NCBI GenBank assembly: GCA_016165875.1
Contig: JABBOT010000004.1
Span: 4,719,351-4,783,350 of the forward strand
DNA length: 64,000 bases
Origin: Acanthopleura granulata
Lineage: Eukaryota > Mollusca > Polyplacophora > Chitonida > Chitonidae
Direction of reading: 5' to 3'
In this document: in pieces, positions 12,901-21,712 of the stretch
Layout: each line of letters begins with the position of its first letter
Position numbering within the stretch: position 1 is the first letter of the stretch
The notes under the pieces: model-generated
The model's input: only the letters and a program-made list of their open reading frames with translations
What the model was told of the DNA's origin: nothing
The model's database searches: none
Program-made: the position numbers and the translations under genes

Positions 12901-14534
12901 GGAAGCACGGGAATGTAGGAAATCCCTGAGAGAATGGTTAAGGATTTAACACCGCCGAGTCGGTGTTTCTTGGTACCATAAACATTGTCTCATACCTAAT
13001 CAAATCATAGATTTTTCAAGATACGAAGGAACCAACACCAAGACGAACATGTTAAAATCTATTATGCTACCCCAAAGAAGGAAAATGTCGAAAAAACGGC
13101 ATATTATTGTTTCCGTTTTCTTTCACTCCTGACTGAAGAGAAATCCTGATATTTCACCTTTATACATGTATGGACAATGGACAGACTACATATATTGCTC
13201 CGTTATGGTTGAATGCCACAAATATTGATTACGAGATATGTGGAATGATCACGTGGATTATCATTTCCACCTCTCATCACTCGCACAACATCAAGGCAAT
13301 ATAACGTACAAGTATATATATTAGCCCCTATATAATCTCGAGTTTTTCTGTTTTCTGTGTATTACCTTAATTTCCTCGCGAAACAGAGGATTATTCCGCA
13401 TGCATGCATCTGTCAGCGCCATGCTTTTCTGCATAAAGGGAATTTATATCATTCATGTCATCATGCATTATGACAAAAATGTCTGTGTGCTTATCATTTC
13501 TATGTATAATTTCTTTTTGTGATTCAAACAAGTTTCGCATTAAAAGAAAACATGCATGCCAGCAATTGTTCTTTCATGATTTTGTTGATTTGAAAACGCT
13601 TGCAACTCACTTTGAAAGATATGAACGGAATATTCTGTTTCTCTTGTGTTATCCTTGCCGATTTTAAATCTTCTGATCACTGATCGCTGACCTCTGGTTT
13701 TATTTCAATTGTGATCTACATGTCTAAATAGCTTTTTCTTCGAAACCAACAATATATAGTTGGACTAATTTCCCTTGGTACGTCAAGATATAAGGAACAA
13801 AGGAGAAATTCTATGATATAAGCTTCTGTGAACCGTGTCTTCCATGTTTTACCTCCTATGACAGTTTTCTGTTTATCCATGTATCAGTCATAAGCAATTG
13901 TCTCTTTAGTCTGCATTGCTTGGGAAAACGTGTTGTTGGGGTGTAGTCAATATTCAATGTTTGGTCTGAACAGCGACCCTCTCATGACGTGTGTCATACC
14001 AGAAACAGAACTATGTCCTTCTGGGGTGCTATGTGGCTTATTTGTGATGTTCTCCTGACAACCGATCAGCAGAGGATCGATGAGGTATCAGACTCGAATC
14101 CAGCTCTGGGATGCGCCCCTAAACCTGAAACTATTGAGTACATATACGTCCTGTAACACCAAAGAAATCAATCAGTGAAATGGTAATGGCTTCTGTAATG
14201 TTTGTCATTAAAGTTCTTATATAGTAAAAGGCTTTATTTCTTCCAGGATTCACAGTTCTATTCTGATCTGGGTGGCACGGCTGGACTGTTCCTTGGCCTT
14301 TCAATCCTTAGCCTGTTTGAGCTGTTCCAGCTTATAATGGATGTGAGTGAGTGGGGTATTGAACAGTTGTGCGGACATGATCCCAAGAAATTCCAAAGGG
14401 CACAGCAGAAGGAAAATAATTCACACATACTACACAACATCGACCGCACCCTCGTCACGCAGATGGACTTGGATATGAATAAAACGCATAGCTACGCTGA
14501 ACCTGTACGATACGTAACCGGACAGCGAACTTAA
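3553..14534 (+). CDS. DEG/ENaC family sodium channel subunit (degenerin/ASIC/FaNaC-like), 12 exons, 588 aa
   Basis: The gene encodes a subunit of a trimeric, amiloride-type cation channel of the plasma membrane. Twelve exons join in frame: 3553-3996, 6026-6180, 6614-6694, 7171-7271, 7671-7834, 8599-8703, 9171-9303, 9821-9896, 11743-11800, 12430-12515, 12635-12710, 14247-14534. Family landmarks appear in order. An intracellular N-terminus of about 64 residues is followed by TM1 (about 65-82) and then FPMVSICNTNPIR (107-119). Next come GHQREDMLISC, FGNCFTFNS, GLSLILYLENGEY, PYGDC, the cysteine block with C-x-C and CNCPNAC, WPTNSY, and NFLKVNVFY. TM2 carries GLFLGLSILSLFEL with the pore triplet G510-L-S512. 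The length is typical of the family (500-650). The ATG at 3553 has an in-frame TAG immediately before it. Family membership is certain; the gating stimulus (acid, peptide or force) cannot be read from the sequence. An FMRFamide-gated or related lophotrochozoan subfamily is possible. Confidence 0.93.
4208..4285 (+). repeat. SINE tail fragment in intron 1
   Basis: It matches the 3' part of the window's SINE: AATGCTGACCGTCGTCGTGT, then TTTCTTGAGTACGGCGTACT, then CTCCAATCAAATCAGTAAAT. It is followed by AT-only DNA (about 4285-4325) that may be its expanded A/T tail. Confidence 0.7.
5429..5541 (-). repeat. SINE tail, minus orientation (half of an inverted pair)
   Basis: On the minus strand it ends in the family tail (CTTGAGTTTGGCGTTAAACA then AATCAAATAAATAAAC). 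On the plus strand this starts TTTATTTATTTGATTG and continues to GGCGGCCAGTATTATAGACG. It lies head-to-head with the plus-strand copy that follows. Confidence 0.75.
5595..5766 (+). repeat. SINE, plus orientation
   Basis: It begins with a tRNA A-box-like block (TGGCTTAATTGG at about 5610) and runs through GCGGATGGTCTTGAGTCTTC, CGGGGCTCTGTCCGG and AATGCTGGCCGCAGTCG. It ends in the tail TTTAGTACGGCATAAAACAC with CAAATCAAATAAATGAA. The G-rich run GGGGGGGG just upstream (about 5570) is a simple repeat. Confidence 0.8.
6026..6180 (+). CDS. DEG/ENaC exon 2 (residues 149-200, acidic ectodomain segment)
   Basis: The acceptor is CCGCCTCTTAG|ACAACC and the donor is GACAG|GTCAGT. The exon encodes a strikingly acidic and aromatic stretch including WDSNETFYEDYYDYD (residues 158-172), with an N-glycosylation sequon N161-E-T, followed by VAEEFKLLYGGED. 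By position it belongs to the variable finger region of the extracellular domain. Confidence 0.85.
6614..6694 (+). CDS. DEG/ENaC exon 3
   Basis: The acceptor is CTTGTTACAG|CTTTAAC and the donor is AAGGA|GTGAGT. It encodes SFNKVAIGHQREDMLISC then SYAGLQCDK. This is the conserved HQxEDMLLSC...C block that holds two ectodomain cysteines. It joins exons 2 and 4 in frame. Confidence 0.9.
7171..7271 (+). CDS. DEG/ENaC exon 4
   Basis: The acceptor is TCATTTTCAG|ACATTT. It encodes HFIISQSNEFGNCFTFNS, the family's YGNCFTFN motif. Two in-frame donors lie six bases apart (G|GTAACG after 7265 and G|GTACGT after 7271). I prefer the latter because it makes NG-LSLIL like related channels; the other would omit Gly-Asn. 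Confidence 0.85.
7671..7834 (+). CDS. DEG/ENaC exon 5
   Basis: The acceptor is TGATTTGTAG|GCC and the donor is CTG|GTAAGA. It encodes GLSLILYLENGEYIAG, GYGARLVIGQPGAMVLPEY and GTETDIGLTL. This is the central beta-ball core of the ectodomain, with the conserved GARL(V/I) block. Confidence 0.9.
8599..8703 (+). CDS. DEG/ENaC exon 6
   Basis: The acceptor is CATTTACAG|ATCAAC and the donor is CAG|GTAGTA. It encodes INITRKGTPYGDCVSD and FLSDNKYSRQ. PYGDC is the conserved P-Y-x-x-C motif at the start of the cysteine-rich thumb. INIT is a glycosylation sequon. The exon is in phase 0 at both ends. Confidence 0.9.
8943..9064 (+). repeat. SINE (3' half) in intron 6
   Basis: It contains CGTGGTCGTGGGTTTCCTCC, CTGTCCGGTTTCCTCCCACC and AATGCTGGTCGCCGTCGTAT. 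The tail is TTCTTGAGTACGGCATAAAA with a TAAATAAATAAA end. It sits about 105 bases before exon 7. Confidence 0.85.
9171..9303 (+). CDS. DEG/ENaC exon 7
   Basis: The acceptor is CCCATTTTCCAG|TCTTGC and the donor is AACAAAA|GTACGT. It encodes SCQATCLYSLILETCECYLL and FQRDSVVPCEF. This is the family's C-x3-C...C-x-C thumb-domain cysteine array. Confidence 0.9.
9821..9896 (+). CDS. DEG/ENaC exon 8
   Basis: The acceptor is TTCCCACAG|GTTCC and the donor is TTGTTG|GTAAGC. It encodes SCVRRLTQDYTYHENVSCNC then PNACW. The CNCP-x-x-C motif is diagnostic of DEG/ENaC ectodomains. Confidence 0.9.
10503..10572 (+). repeat. Degenerate SINE tail in intron 8
   Basis: AAACGGTCGGCCGTCGTATG is followed by GAATGAAAAATTTGTAAGCA and a GATAAGTAAAT end, a weak but ordered match to the 3' part of the SINE. 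A possible tRNA-like B box (GGTTTTAATCCC, about 10310) lies upstream and may be its head. Confidence 0.5.
11333..11530 (+). repeat. Degenerate tandem repeat (GATGAGATATTAT-type units)
   Basis: The motif GATGAGATATTATATGCAGTC and its variants (TGATGAGATATTATGAGGCC, GGAGGAGATATTACATGC, GATGAGATCATTTTG) recur at roughly 25-35 base spacing in intron 8 of the channel gene. The period is not constant, so this is a decayed minisatellite. Confidence 0.45.
11743..11800 (+). CDS. DEG/ENaC exon 9
   Basis: The acceptor is TTTCTCTACAG|GGAGC and the donor is TATGTG|GTAAGG. It encodes WEQAYDTVISSRDWPTNSYV. This matches the family's C.E..Y...S...WP segment, the last part of the thumb before the palm strand. 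Confidence 0.9.
11915..11995 (-). repeat. SINE fragment, minus orientation, intron 9
   Basis: GGCTATTATTGGTGGAGGAA with TGGAGCGCCTTGGGTAAACC matches the middle of the SINE read in reverse (compare GGTGGGAGGAAACCGGAGTG-type blocks elsewhere). The tail end is not preserved. Confidence 0.5.
12430..12515 (+). CDS. DEG/ENaC exon 10
   Basis: The acceptor is TTATCATTGCAG|AATTC and the donor is AAAAG|GTAATA. It encodes NSLQEIICQDDSQFEDCKDL and RNSNIVDK. It holds two cysteines and sits between the thumb and the conserved palm strand. Confidence 0.85.
12635..12710 (+). CDS. DEG/ENaC exon 11
   Basis: The acceptor is TATGGTTCCAG|ACGAAA and the donor is TCT|GTAAGT. It encodes RRNFLKVNVFYRDMNYEDIK. This is the N..K..V.F..L..E-type palm strand that precedes TM2 throughout the family. 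Confidence 0.88.
14079..14176 (+). repeat. Degenerate SINE just upstream of the last channel exon
   Basis: A tRNA B-box-like head (GACTCGAATCCAGCTCTGGG) is followed by a worn tail (TTGAGTACATATACGTCCTG then CACCAAAGAAATCAATC). The head matches other heads in the window that carry TCCAGCTC. Confidence 0.55.
14247..14534 (+). CDS. DEG/ENaC exon 12 (TM2, pore, C-terminus, stop)
   Basis: The acceptor is ATTTCTTCCAG|GATTC. It encodes residues 494-588: the pre-TM2 DLGG (500-503), the TM2/pore GLFLGLSILSLFELFQLIM with the selectivity triplet G-L-S (510-512), then a 65-70 residue cytosolic tail. Ser499 aligns with the small 'degenerin' residue. The tail has no PPxY motif of the ENaC type. TAA is at 14532-14534. 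Confidence 0.92.
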   Translation, partial: DSQFYSDLGGTAGLFLGLSILSLFELFQLIMDVSEWGIEQLCGHDPKKFQRAQQKENNSHILHNIDRTLVTQMDLDMNKTHSYAEPVRYVTGQRT

Positions 14535-14606
14535 ACACAAAAGACGAGATAAAATCGAGTTATCTGCTGAAATAGTTACACTTCTTCACGGCACTTTTTT
14601 AGCCTT

Positions 14607-14612
14607 ATTAAA
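14607..14612 (+). promoter_or_regulatory. Candidate poly(A) signal ATTAAA for the channel gene
   Basis: ATTAAA lies 73 bases after the stop codon. A canonical AATAAA also occurs at 15837-15842, about 1.3 kb downstream. Either could be used; only transcript data can decide. Confidence 0.3.
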
Positions 14613-15244
14613 TGCATTCAAATATTTGAATTTTTATGGACCATATACATGTATATAGTGTTTTAATGTATATCGTGTTGTGTAAAATGTATATAGATTT
14701 TTTTGGCTATATAAGCCATGTGTTTACGTCAGAATGGCTCTTTGTAGTTTCTGTTCCAGCAGTGCACATAACACGACATCGAGCAGTGACTTTAAAATCA
14801 TGGTAAGGGGCCGAGAGGAACTGCATATTCTTCCAGGTTTGACTTATATAGGCCCTGGAATCTCGGAGTTTACAGATAGCCGGTAACGAGATTTAGAAGA
14901 TTTCCTGCATGTGACAGTATCAAACTGTGAAAGAAATCTGGTGTAAAGTGCATTATTTGTTCTTCTCATAATTTTCCTGATCAAGATTCATGATGTCATG
15001 TTCTGAATTCTCCCATTCCCAGGCTCTATGAAATTCAAGGTAAGCCAACCCACATTCCGACACATATTCTTGTAAGAATTCATTTGCTAAATCAAGATCT
15101 TTGACTGTAAGTAGCAATTACGTATAATACTGTTCATCTCAGACAAAACTCACAGTAGAGTGTTTGTTTGTGCCTAAAATGTTGCATAATCCGAAATCTA
15201 CTGAATATATCAGACAAAATGGTTTTTTCAAGGCTTAAATGAGT

Positions 15245-15466
15245 CAACTGTGATCAACCGATAGCTCAAATACCAAGGCTACGCTAAAGTGTTGATCGAG
15301 ACTTTGTTAACTTTCATGGTCTTTTTTATGGATTGTATATAAATTTTACACGATGCAACTGTGATCAAACGATGGCTCAAATACCAAGGCTACACTAAAG
15401 TGTTAATCGAGACATTTGCTAACTTTCATGCTGTTTTCATGGACAAAATTTTGCACGTTCATTTGT
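15245..15466 (+). repeat. Two-unit tandem duplication, period 111 bp
   Basis: Unit 1 starts at 15245 and unit 2 at 15356, both with CAACTGTGATCAA. They share GCTCAAATACCAAGGCTACG/CTACA, CTAAAGTGTT(G/A)ATCGAGAC, AACTTTCATG and a CACG(A/T)T end. Few substitutions separate them in the first 70 bases, so the duplication is fairly recent. No open frame runs through it. Confidence 0.8.
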
Positions 15467-15836
15467 CCTCTTCGAACAGTCTCACAACTCCAGCAATCAA
15501 GGTGTGCATGTTTTACGAGTGATTTTATTTCTAGTTGATCTAAATGTGAAAAGAAGAGTGTCAATGTAGAATTCCCATTCCGGCACATGTTTACTCAGTC
15601 TAGAAGCTTATATTAGTGTGATGTTGTTTTAATTGAAATTGTCTATGCATTTTTAATGCATCCGTTACACATTTGTACGATATCAAATTTTATTATTCAC
15701 ATATACATACTTTGCGTATTTCTAAGTCATTATGTCTCATTTCATGGTGGCAAGGTTTTAAATTTCAACATATATTACATGTCTGGAGTAATACACATGT
15801 TATTCTTGTTAATATATTATACACAATTTTTTATTC

Positions 15837-15842
15837 AATAAA
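15837..15842 (+). promoter_or_regulatory. Canonical AATAAA in plus orientation
   Basis: TTCAATAAAATAAG is a distal poly(A) signal candidate for the plus-strand channel gene. It would imply a 1.3-kb 3'UTR. Confidence 0.2.
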
Positions 15843-16584
15843 ATAAGTGGTTCGTTTACATAGCGAATGAGTAATGTCTTATTAAAGAACCCGTTGCAGC
15901 TATAAGTTTTGCATTCAGAAAAAGAGGGAAAACTTTACATGAATCTAAAGCAACATGACTGTAAAACGTGCGTGAATAATATGAGTGATGTGATCCACAC
16001 ATTTTGTTTTACCAGAAGACAATAGTAAGATCAAAAGCGGACTTCGCTTTTCACTTGATCTTGATTATTAAAACTATGAACCATTGTTAATTTGCATATT
16101 TAATACGGAGTATGTTGGTTCACGCAATCATATTTTTATAAATCAAATCCCCCCTCCCCCAAAATGAAATATTCCCTAAGGTCATTGGAACAGTACATTC
16201 AACGTATCAGATCATGACCTGGTAATCGCGCATGGCCCAGAGGTAACATCCGCGCCGTATATGCGAAGTGACGAAATCCTGTCGTTGTATACTGTTTGTA
16301 CATGCTTGTCATGCACCAGATCTGAGGAAAAGAATAAGACCACAAGCGAAACTAGTCATGTTTATTTACAGTTTACGAGCCATACATATTAAATAAGTTT
16401 TCCAAATAAAAATGAACAGATGATGTATGATATTTACTTCTCAATGTGAAATCTCAATGCAGCCAAAACATGTAAATCTACAAAGCTCACGTTGTCAAGC
16501 CGATTGAACGTGACACGGTTTAGGCGTCAGTAACCTATATCGTAAGACTGCACAGTTTACCATCTTAATAAATGTGGGACCCCT

Positions 16585-16660
16585 GTGAATCCAAGTCCAG
16601 TTCATGCTGGCTTCCTCGATCTCTGATCGTACGTGAGGAGGTCTCCTCAGACGTAATCAG
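16585..16660 (+). repeat. SINE head fragment (no tail)
   Basis: AATCCAAGTCCAGTTCATGC, TGGCTTCCTCGATCTCTGAT and CGTACGTGAGGAGGTCTCCT correspond to the tRNA-derived head of the SINE. The 3' tail is missing. Confidence 0.5.
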
Positions 16661-19600
16661 TCTGTTTAGGGCGGGATAGAAGTAGATGTCCATGCAATAT
16701 GAAAAAAAAGTAGGATTAGGTTAATTAAGACAATAGGGTCCTCCTATATATAGCAAGGTGCACAATCGATACACATGATGAAAATTGAATGAAGAGTTCA
16801 AGAGATATCGCGCATACAAGCGGGTCACAAAATATAACTTAGGGACAATAACGACCTAGGAAATATTGGCCAAGACCGCTGAATATTAATACGGTTCTCC
16901 CCAATGACAAAGTGTACATCTGATTTTCCTTTGGTAAACCTGGTTACAAGAGAGACCAGACTGTCCAATAGGGCAATTCTACATGACGACAAACGCTTAG
17001 AGATCAAAAGATATCGTGTTACCAATAAAGTCTGTCACAAAAAATAACTTACATCACCTCACTAGCCTTGACAACTGATTGCTAAGGTCACCGGAAATAT
17101 CAACAGCATTCTTTCCGGTGCTATTAATGTACATGTTTTATAAATTGCTAATTGTTAAATGTTTAGATGAATAGTTATAGCACTAAACTCTCGAGCTAAA
17201 TTTGCAATAGGCCAATTATTACTACTTACCCATAACCATTTCGCGACTTACAACACTGGCGCCTCTGTTCTGGTTTCACTCCCTGTGCTTTAGTCTTTTA
17301 CATTGAATGCAAAATGCGTGGATCGGGTTTCTGCTGATGAGCTAAGCATGTCCAACGCCTGGCCCTTTTAACCTGTTTCTATGCATGTTGCTGTTTGTTA
17401 AATGTGACGAATGCACAATAATTTGAGTAATTCGAGACCAATGACGTCTAATAAATTACATGTATAGTATTAACGTCACTGCATTCGTTTTTGCTTAAAG
17501 TTGCTTTTAAAATCCATGGTGGTAGAGGGCTTGTATGTTGCTTCATGTACTTTTTAAGCAATTACATAAAACCTTAGCTGAGATAGATTATCAAGGCGTC
17601 GGTTATAAGTTTGTGACAACTTAATAACTGTTGTGGCTGCGTGTGTTTTACTCGCGATGTATGTCTACTGTAGTCTGTCACATCGAGTAAACCTAAATGG
17701 ACAGAATGACGGCCTGGGGGACTGACCTCTACTTAAAGAGGTGATGGCAGGTATCTCCAGACAAATTGAAGCCGGCCAAACTGTCAAGAGCTGGGTTCGA
17801 TTCTGCGGTCAGGAGAACTTACGGCAGACACCATTGTTTCCTTTGGCAAATAGGGCCCTACTGGGCGGGTTTCATGAAACCTGAGGGGGCTTGCCATTCG
17901 CATGTAGTTGTGAGAAAATTTTCGCATTTGCATGCTCAACAGTACAGCCTAATCTACCAGTTAACACGCAGATTAACAAGGAAAAGCTACCCGGCCCTGA
18001 TCTCGGACCACACACACAACATTCTTCAATAGTCGCAACTTTAAGCACCGTCAAGAGTATCCAAGTTTTGAAAAAAAGCTCGGCATACACGGGAGCTTAA
18101 GATGCAACTCAACCACATTAGGTCAATTCGTCCAATAGGCAACCAGTACACAAGACAAGCCGTTCAAAATTCCAAGTCAAGTCCCACAGTGGCGAGTCAA
18201 CTCGTACAGTGGCTAATATTATGCGGTAATTAATGACCGTGATTGCCATCTAGATAAGTAGGTGTTTTGGAATACTACATCTTCGTCTGTTTCGTGATAC
18301 TATTACATGATAATTAAGTCCAGTTTTATGCACAGAATCGCCATACCATCGTCACACTACAGCATGCCTAAAACGGTGATAGTCTCTTGTGAGTTACGAG
18401 AAAAATATACATCTTTCAACATACATTAATGGTTTGTAAGTCAAGGTGAGCTGAGAAAAGAAACGAAATACAATAAATAACATTTAAAATTCATTTTATT
18501 GAGATAGAGACATGTCCTCTTGACATTCAATACATAGGAAGATCATCTTCGATCAGCGACCAAACGTAATTTATTTTCTGTTTAAATAGGACCTCGACCA
18601 TTGCATCCTGCTGACTTAAGTTTCACTTACTTGTCACTAGGTGACTTAAGCCTAGTCACAGGCGTGTGTGAGGATGCCTTCCCATTGTTTCCTCCCTTGG
18701 TTTTAAAGTACTCGCCTCTGACACTTTCAGTAAAAGATATTCTTCAGACAAATACCAATGACAGTGTCTTCATTCATTTTGTGCCCTTTTTATTTATTCA
18801 GGCAGTAGACATTGAAGTGCAAGCTCCTGATTATTCTCTATATAATTTATTTCAGCATTTGACACTCTGCCGACAAAATGCAAAGTAGAACTATAGTAAT
18901 ACACACATAGTGTACCCGGTAAACTTCATTTTGATTGAATATTTCAGTCATTTATTGGCGATTTTACAAAGAAAGCCAAACTAAGCAAACATTACTTTAT
19001 TTATATACAAAATTACGTGACATAAGGTGTAGGCCTATTCAGACAATGCAGGAGAAAGAAAGGGGTTGCGAAATTTAATTATATCCAAGGGCTTCGCTAT
19101 TCGTTCCTGGTTATGGGTTTCCCAAAATCATTACTGAAGAGAAATCACCGTTAACGTTGCTATTTGTCCGGGACTGAAACTCTAGAATAAAAGCAAAAAA
19201 GATGAGACTTAATACAATGAAGACGATGAGAATTCCAAAACACCGAATATCTGCATGTTGGCATCCTTACGGTCATTATTGCATGGATTTATTGTACGAG
19301 TTGATGCGGCATTCTTCGAGTTTAACCGGGACTTTGGGCGGGATGTCTTGTACGGGTTGCCTATTGGGCGAAATGCCCTGCATTCAACTCAACTGGTCCT
19401 CTGTAGTTGGTTCCACTTGCTTGTGATCATCAGACTTTAATACTGATTGGCATAAACGTATAACGACTGGAGTACTTCTAATTAGGGCGTGTGATGCGTG
19501 GTTATTTTGTAATATAAAGGCTACTACACAGAGTAAATCCAGACCAGCTGTTCAGAAGTATTTAAGAAGTAACAAATTACACTTACGCAAGTCCTTTGGA

Positions 19601-21654
19601 TCCGACGCAACAGTTGAGTTCGCCCTCGGTTATTGTACTGACCGTGATTTGCAGGCGACAATTTACCAGAATTCGTCAGCGTTGCTTTGTCCGTTAAATA
19701 ATGTACCTTAAATGGCCAGTAACACTGCGCTAAGACGTGCGTACTATCAAAGAAGCATGCTTCTTTTCATGCACAGGCTAATATAGAATAAAAAGGTTTT
19801 GAACGTAGTCGTATATTTCAGTTGCTCCCATTGCAATTTTACAGCCCTTGTGCTAAAATGTATTTGCATTGATACATGAACTGAAAGGCTCCCAAAGAGC
19901 GTGTCGGTAGGTTACACGAGCCCGTTGAATTTCCTTACCCTTCATGACGTAAATTTGTCAACTTCAACCACCCACCCAAAATACATTAAAAGCTAATAAA
20001 AAAATTCTGAAACAAAGAACAAGGAACAAAAGCATCACAGATTATCATGGAATCCAGTATTTATTCATTATTATGTAGAACAAGTTTGTGTACTAAATTG
20101 CACACAAGTAGTAAAATATTTACTGGTATCACAGATAATAAAGAGTTGAGACAAGGTTTTATGAAAGTCAAGTCCACATAAACAGAAGAGATCAATATGC
20201 AAATGGACGGCTTGTTAATGAAGTCAAACAGACAAAGATACATGACAGACAAATATGATTCCATGAGGACTAAAAACAATATTTCTGAAGGCACCAAGTA
20301 GTGTACAGTATACAGTTCTTTTAAACAGTCTTTAAAACTCAACTGAAATTTTAAAGGCAAGACACTTTCTTCTGGAAAACAGAGGGAACGGGTCATGGCT
20401 GAATTTACATCGAAAATGCGAAAACAGCATTCAGCCAAATAAAGATGAGGGCTACGAACTGAGTGCTGTCATTTAAGTCATTGTTCAAGATCATTCAAAA
20501 GATTTGTTTCTTCACTTATTGTTTCCTCACTGTAAAACCAAACCACTATCTTATACTAACATGGTTATACATGAATTAAACCACAGAACTGAAGTTGATT
20601 TCTTCATAAGAAATATATCTTATGTGATCCAGCCCTGTTTGTTTCTGATTATTGCAAATATGCATTATAGTGGGATGTCTTTATTTCCTTTGCCTCTTAC
20701 ATGTAACAATGTAGTTACAGAGAAAGTAATTACAGATGTATATTTTTGTTTCACACTAATAACTTGTACATGAATAACATCAATCTGATGAACAACAAAT
20801 ACATGTATAACTCCCAATAAACTAATGAGAATCTTGCCTGGTCAGGAAATGACTAAATCATCAACAGCATCAGGTCTCCAGTAAAGCCAATACATCAATC
20901 TATGGCTTGTGAATAACACATGCAAAACCATAGTTCTAGTTTCACAGAATGACTACAACAAAAATAATGATTACATCACACTAAGTTTTATGAGGATAAT
21001 ACCACCCCCCCCCCCAACAAAAAATTATAAAATATGTTTAGGCACTTCTACAATACAATGGTTTCCTACACATGATATATATAGTGATTGCAAATCATGA
21101 AATGCATATGCAAGCTTGTAAGAATGAGCCATCTAATGTGCTTTCACAAAATACACATTTTCTTTATATTATTACATGTAAGTGTACATAATGTACACAA
21201 GTACATATTCACAACAGCTTACACATGATATATGCTGGTGGCACACCATTACTGTTCTACTGAACCAACTGGACTTTCCACATATTTTATAAGATTCCTG
21301 ACTTGAAAGATGTGATTTTGTAAAATTAAGACGACCATATATAGGATAAATCTGCACAATGCATTGCCACTATGAACACACACAAATCCAGATTTTTCAA
21401 CAACCTATGAGCACTACCTAGTTGTAGCTAGTAGAGGGAAAGCTATGGCTGAAGGTCCAATCTAGTTATTAAGCTACCCATGCATTATTCCATAGATAAT
21501 GGTACTTGAGGAAGCCTGTACAGTATGTGCAGGTAAATTTGTAGTCAGGGCGTTCCATTGCCTGGAAACTTACACAGCAAAAACAGCAGCTGATCTTCTT
21601 GGTGGCATGTCCAGCACTGATTAGTACTACTTGTACACACCTGTGATCAACTCA

Positions 21655-21712
21655 CTACTTGCTACCTGGCCTCATCCAAGTGTCATCATGCAGAGTCTGG
21701 CCTGATGGTGGC
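21655..21712 (-). CDS. CSPP1: CSPP1 terminal exon (WMRPG, stop)
   Basis: The acceptor is GTCTGTAG|GCCACC. It encodes PPSGQTLHDDTWMRPGSK, then TAG. The W(M/L)RPG motif matches the C-terminal region of vertebrate CSPP1, which continues a further 30 or so residues. A weak donor (CCAG|GTAGCA) at 21665 could extend the protein into another exon, but I found no convincing one. Confidence 0.8.

Larger units (their letters stand above)
14535..21654. other. Gene-poor interval between two convergent genes
   Basis: The interval holds the 3'UTR of the channel gene at its left end, the 3'UTR of the CSPP1 gene at its right end (minus strand), a 111-bp tandem duplication, SINE fragments and otherwise unremarkable AT-rich DNA. 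The longest open frames (20061-20438 minus, 18601-18888 plus) show no domain and no splice context. On the minus strand AATAAA occurs at about 20684-20679 and 20064-20059, possible ends of the CSPP1 message. Confidence 0.5.

Noticed and set aside
14258..14458. 66-codon minus-strand frame opposite the last channel exon
   Set aside because: Antisense shadow of TM2 and the C-terminal tail.
17722..17815. tRNA gene suggested by GGGTTCGATTC
   Set aside because: Only a B-box-like word is present; no cloverleaf arms pair around it, so at most it is a tRNA-derived repeat relic.
20061..20438. 125-codon minus-strand frame, the longest hydrophobic frame downstream of CSPP1
   Set aside because: No recognisable domain, no splice sites linking it to anything, and composition like the surrounding AT-rich DNA; probably 3'UTR or intergenic.
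21575..21617. Additional CSPP1 terminal exon after WMRPG (frame VLDMPPRRSAAVFAV then TAA)
   Set aside because: It would need a 48-base intron with a poor donor and no branch-point space; reading straight to the TAG at 21655 is simpler.
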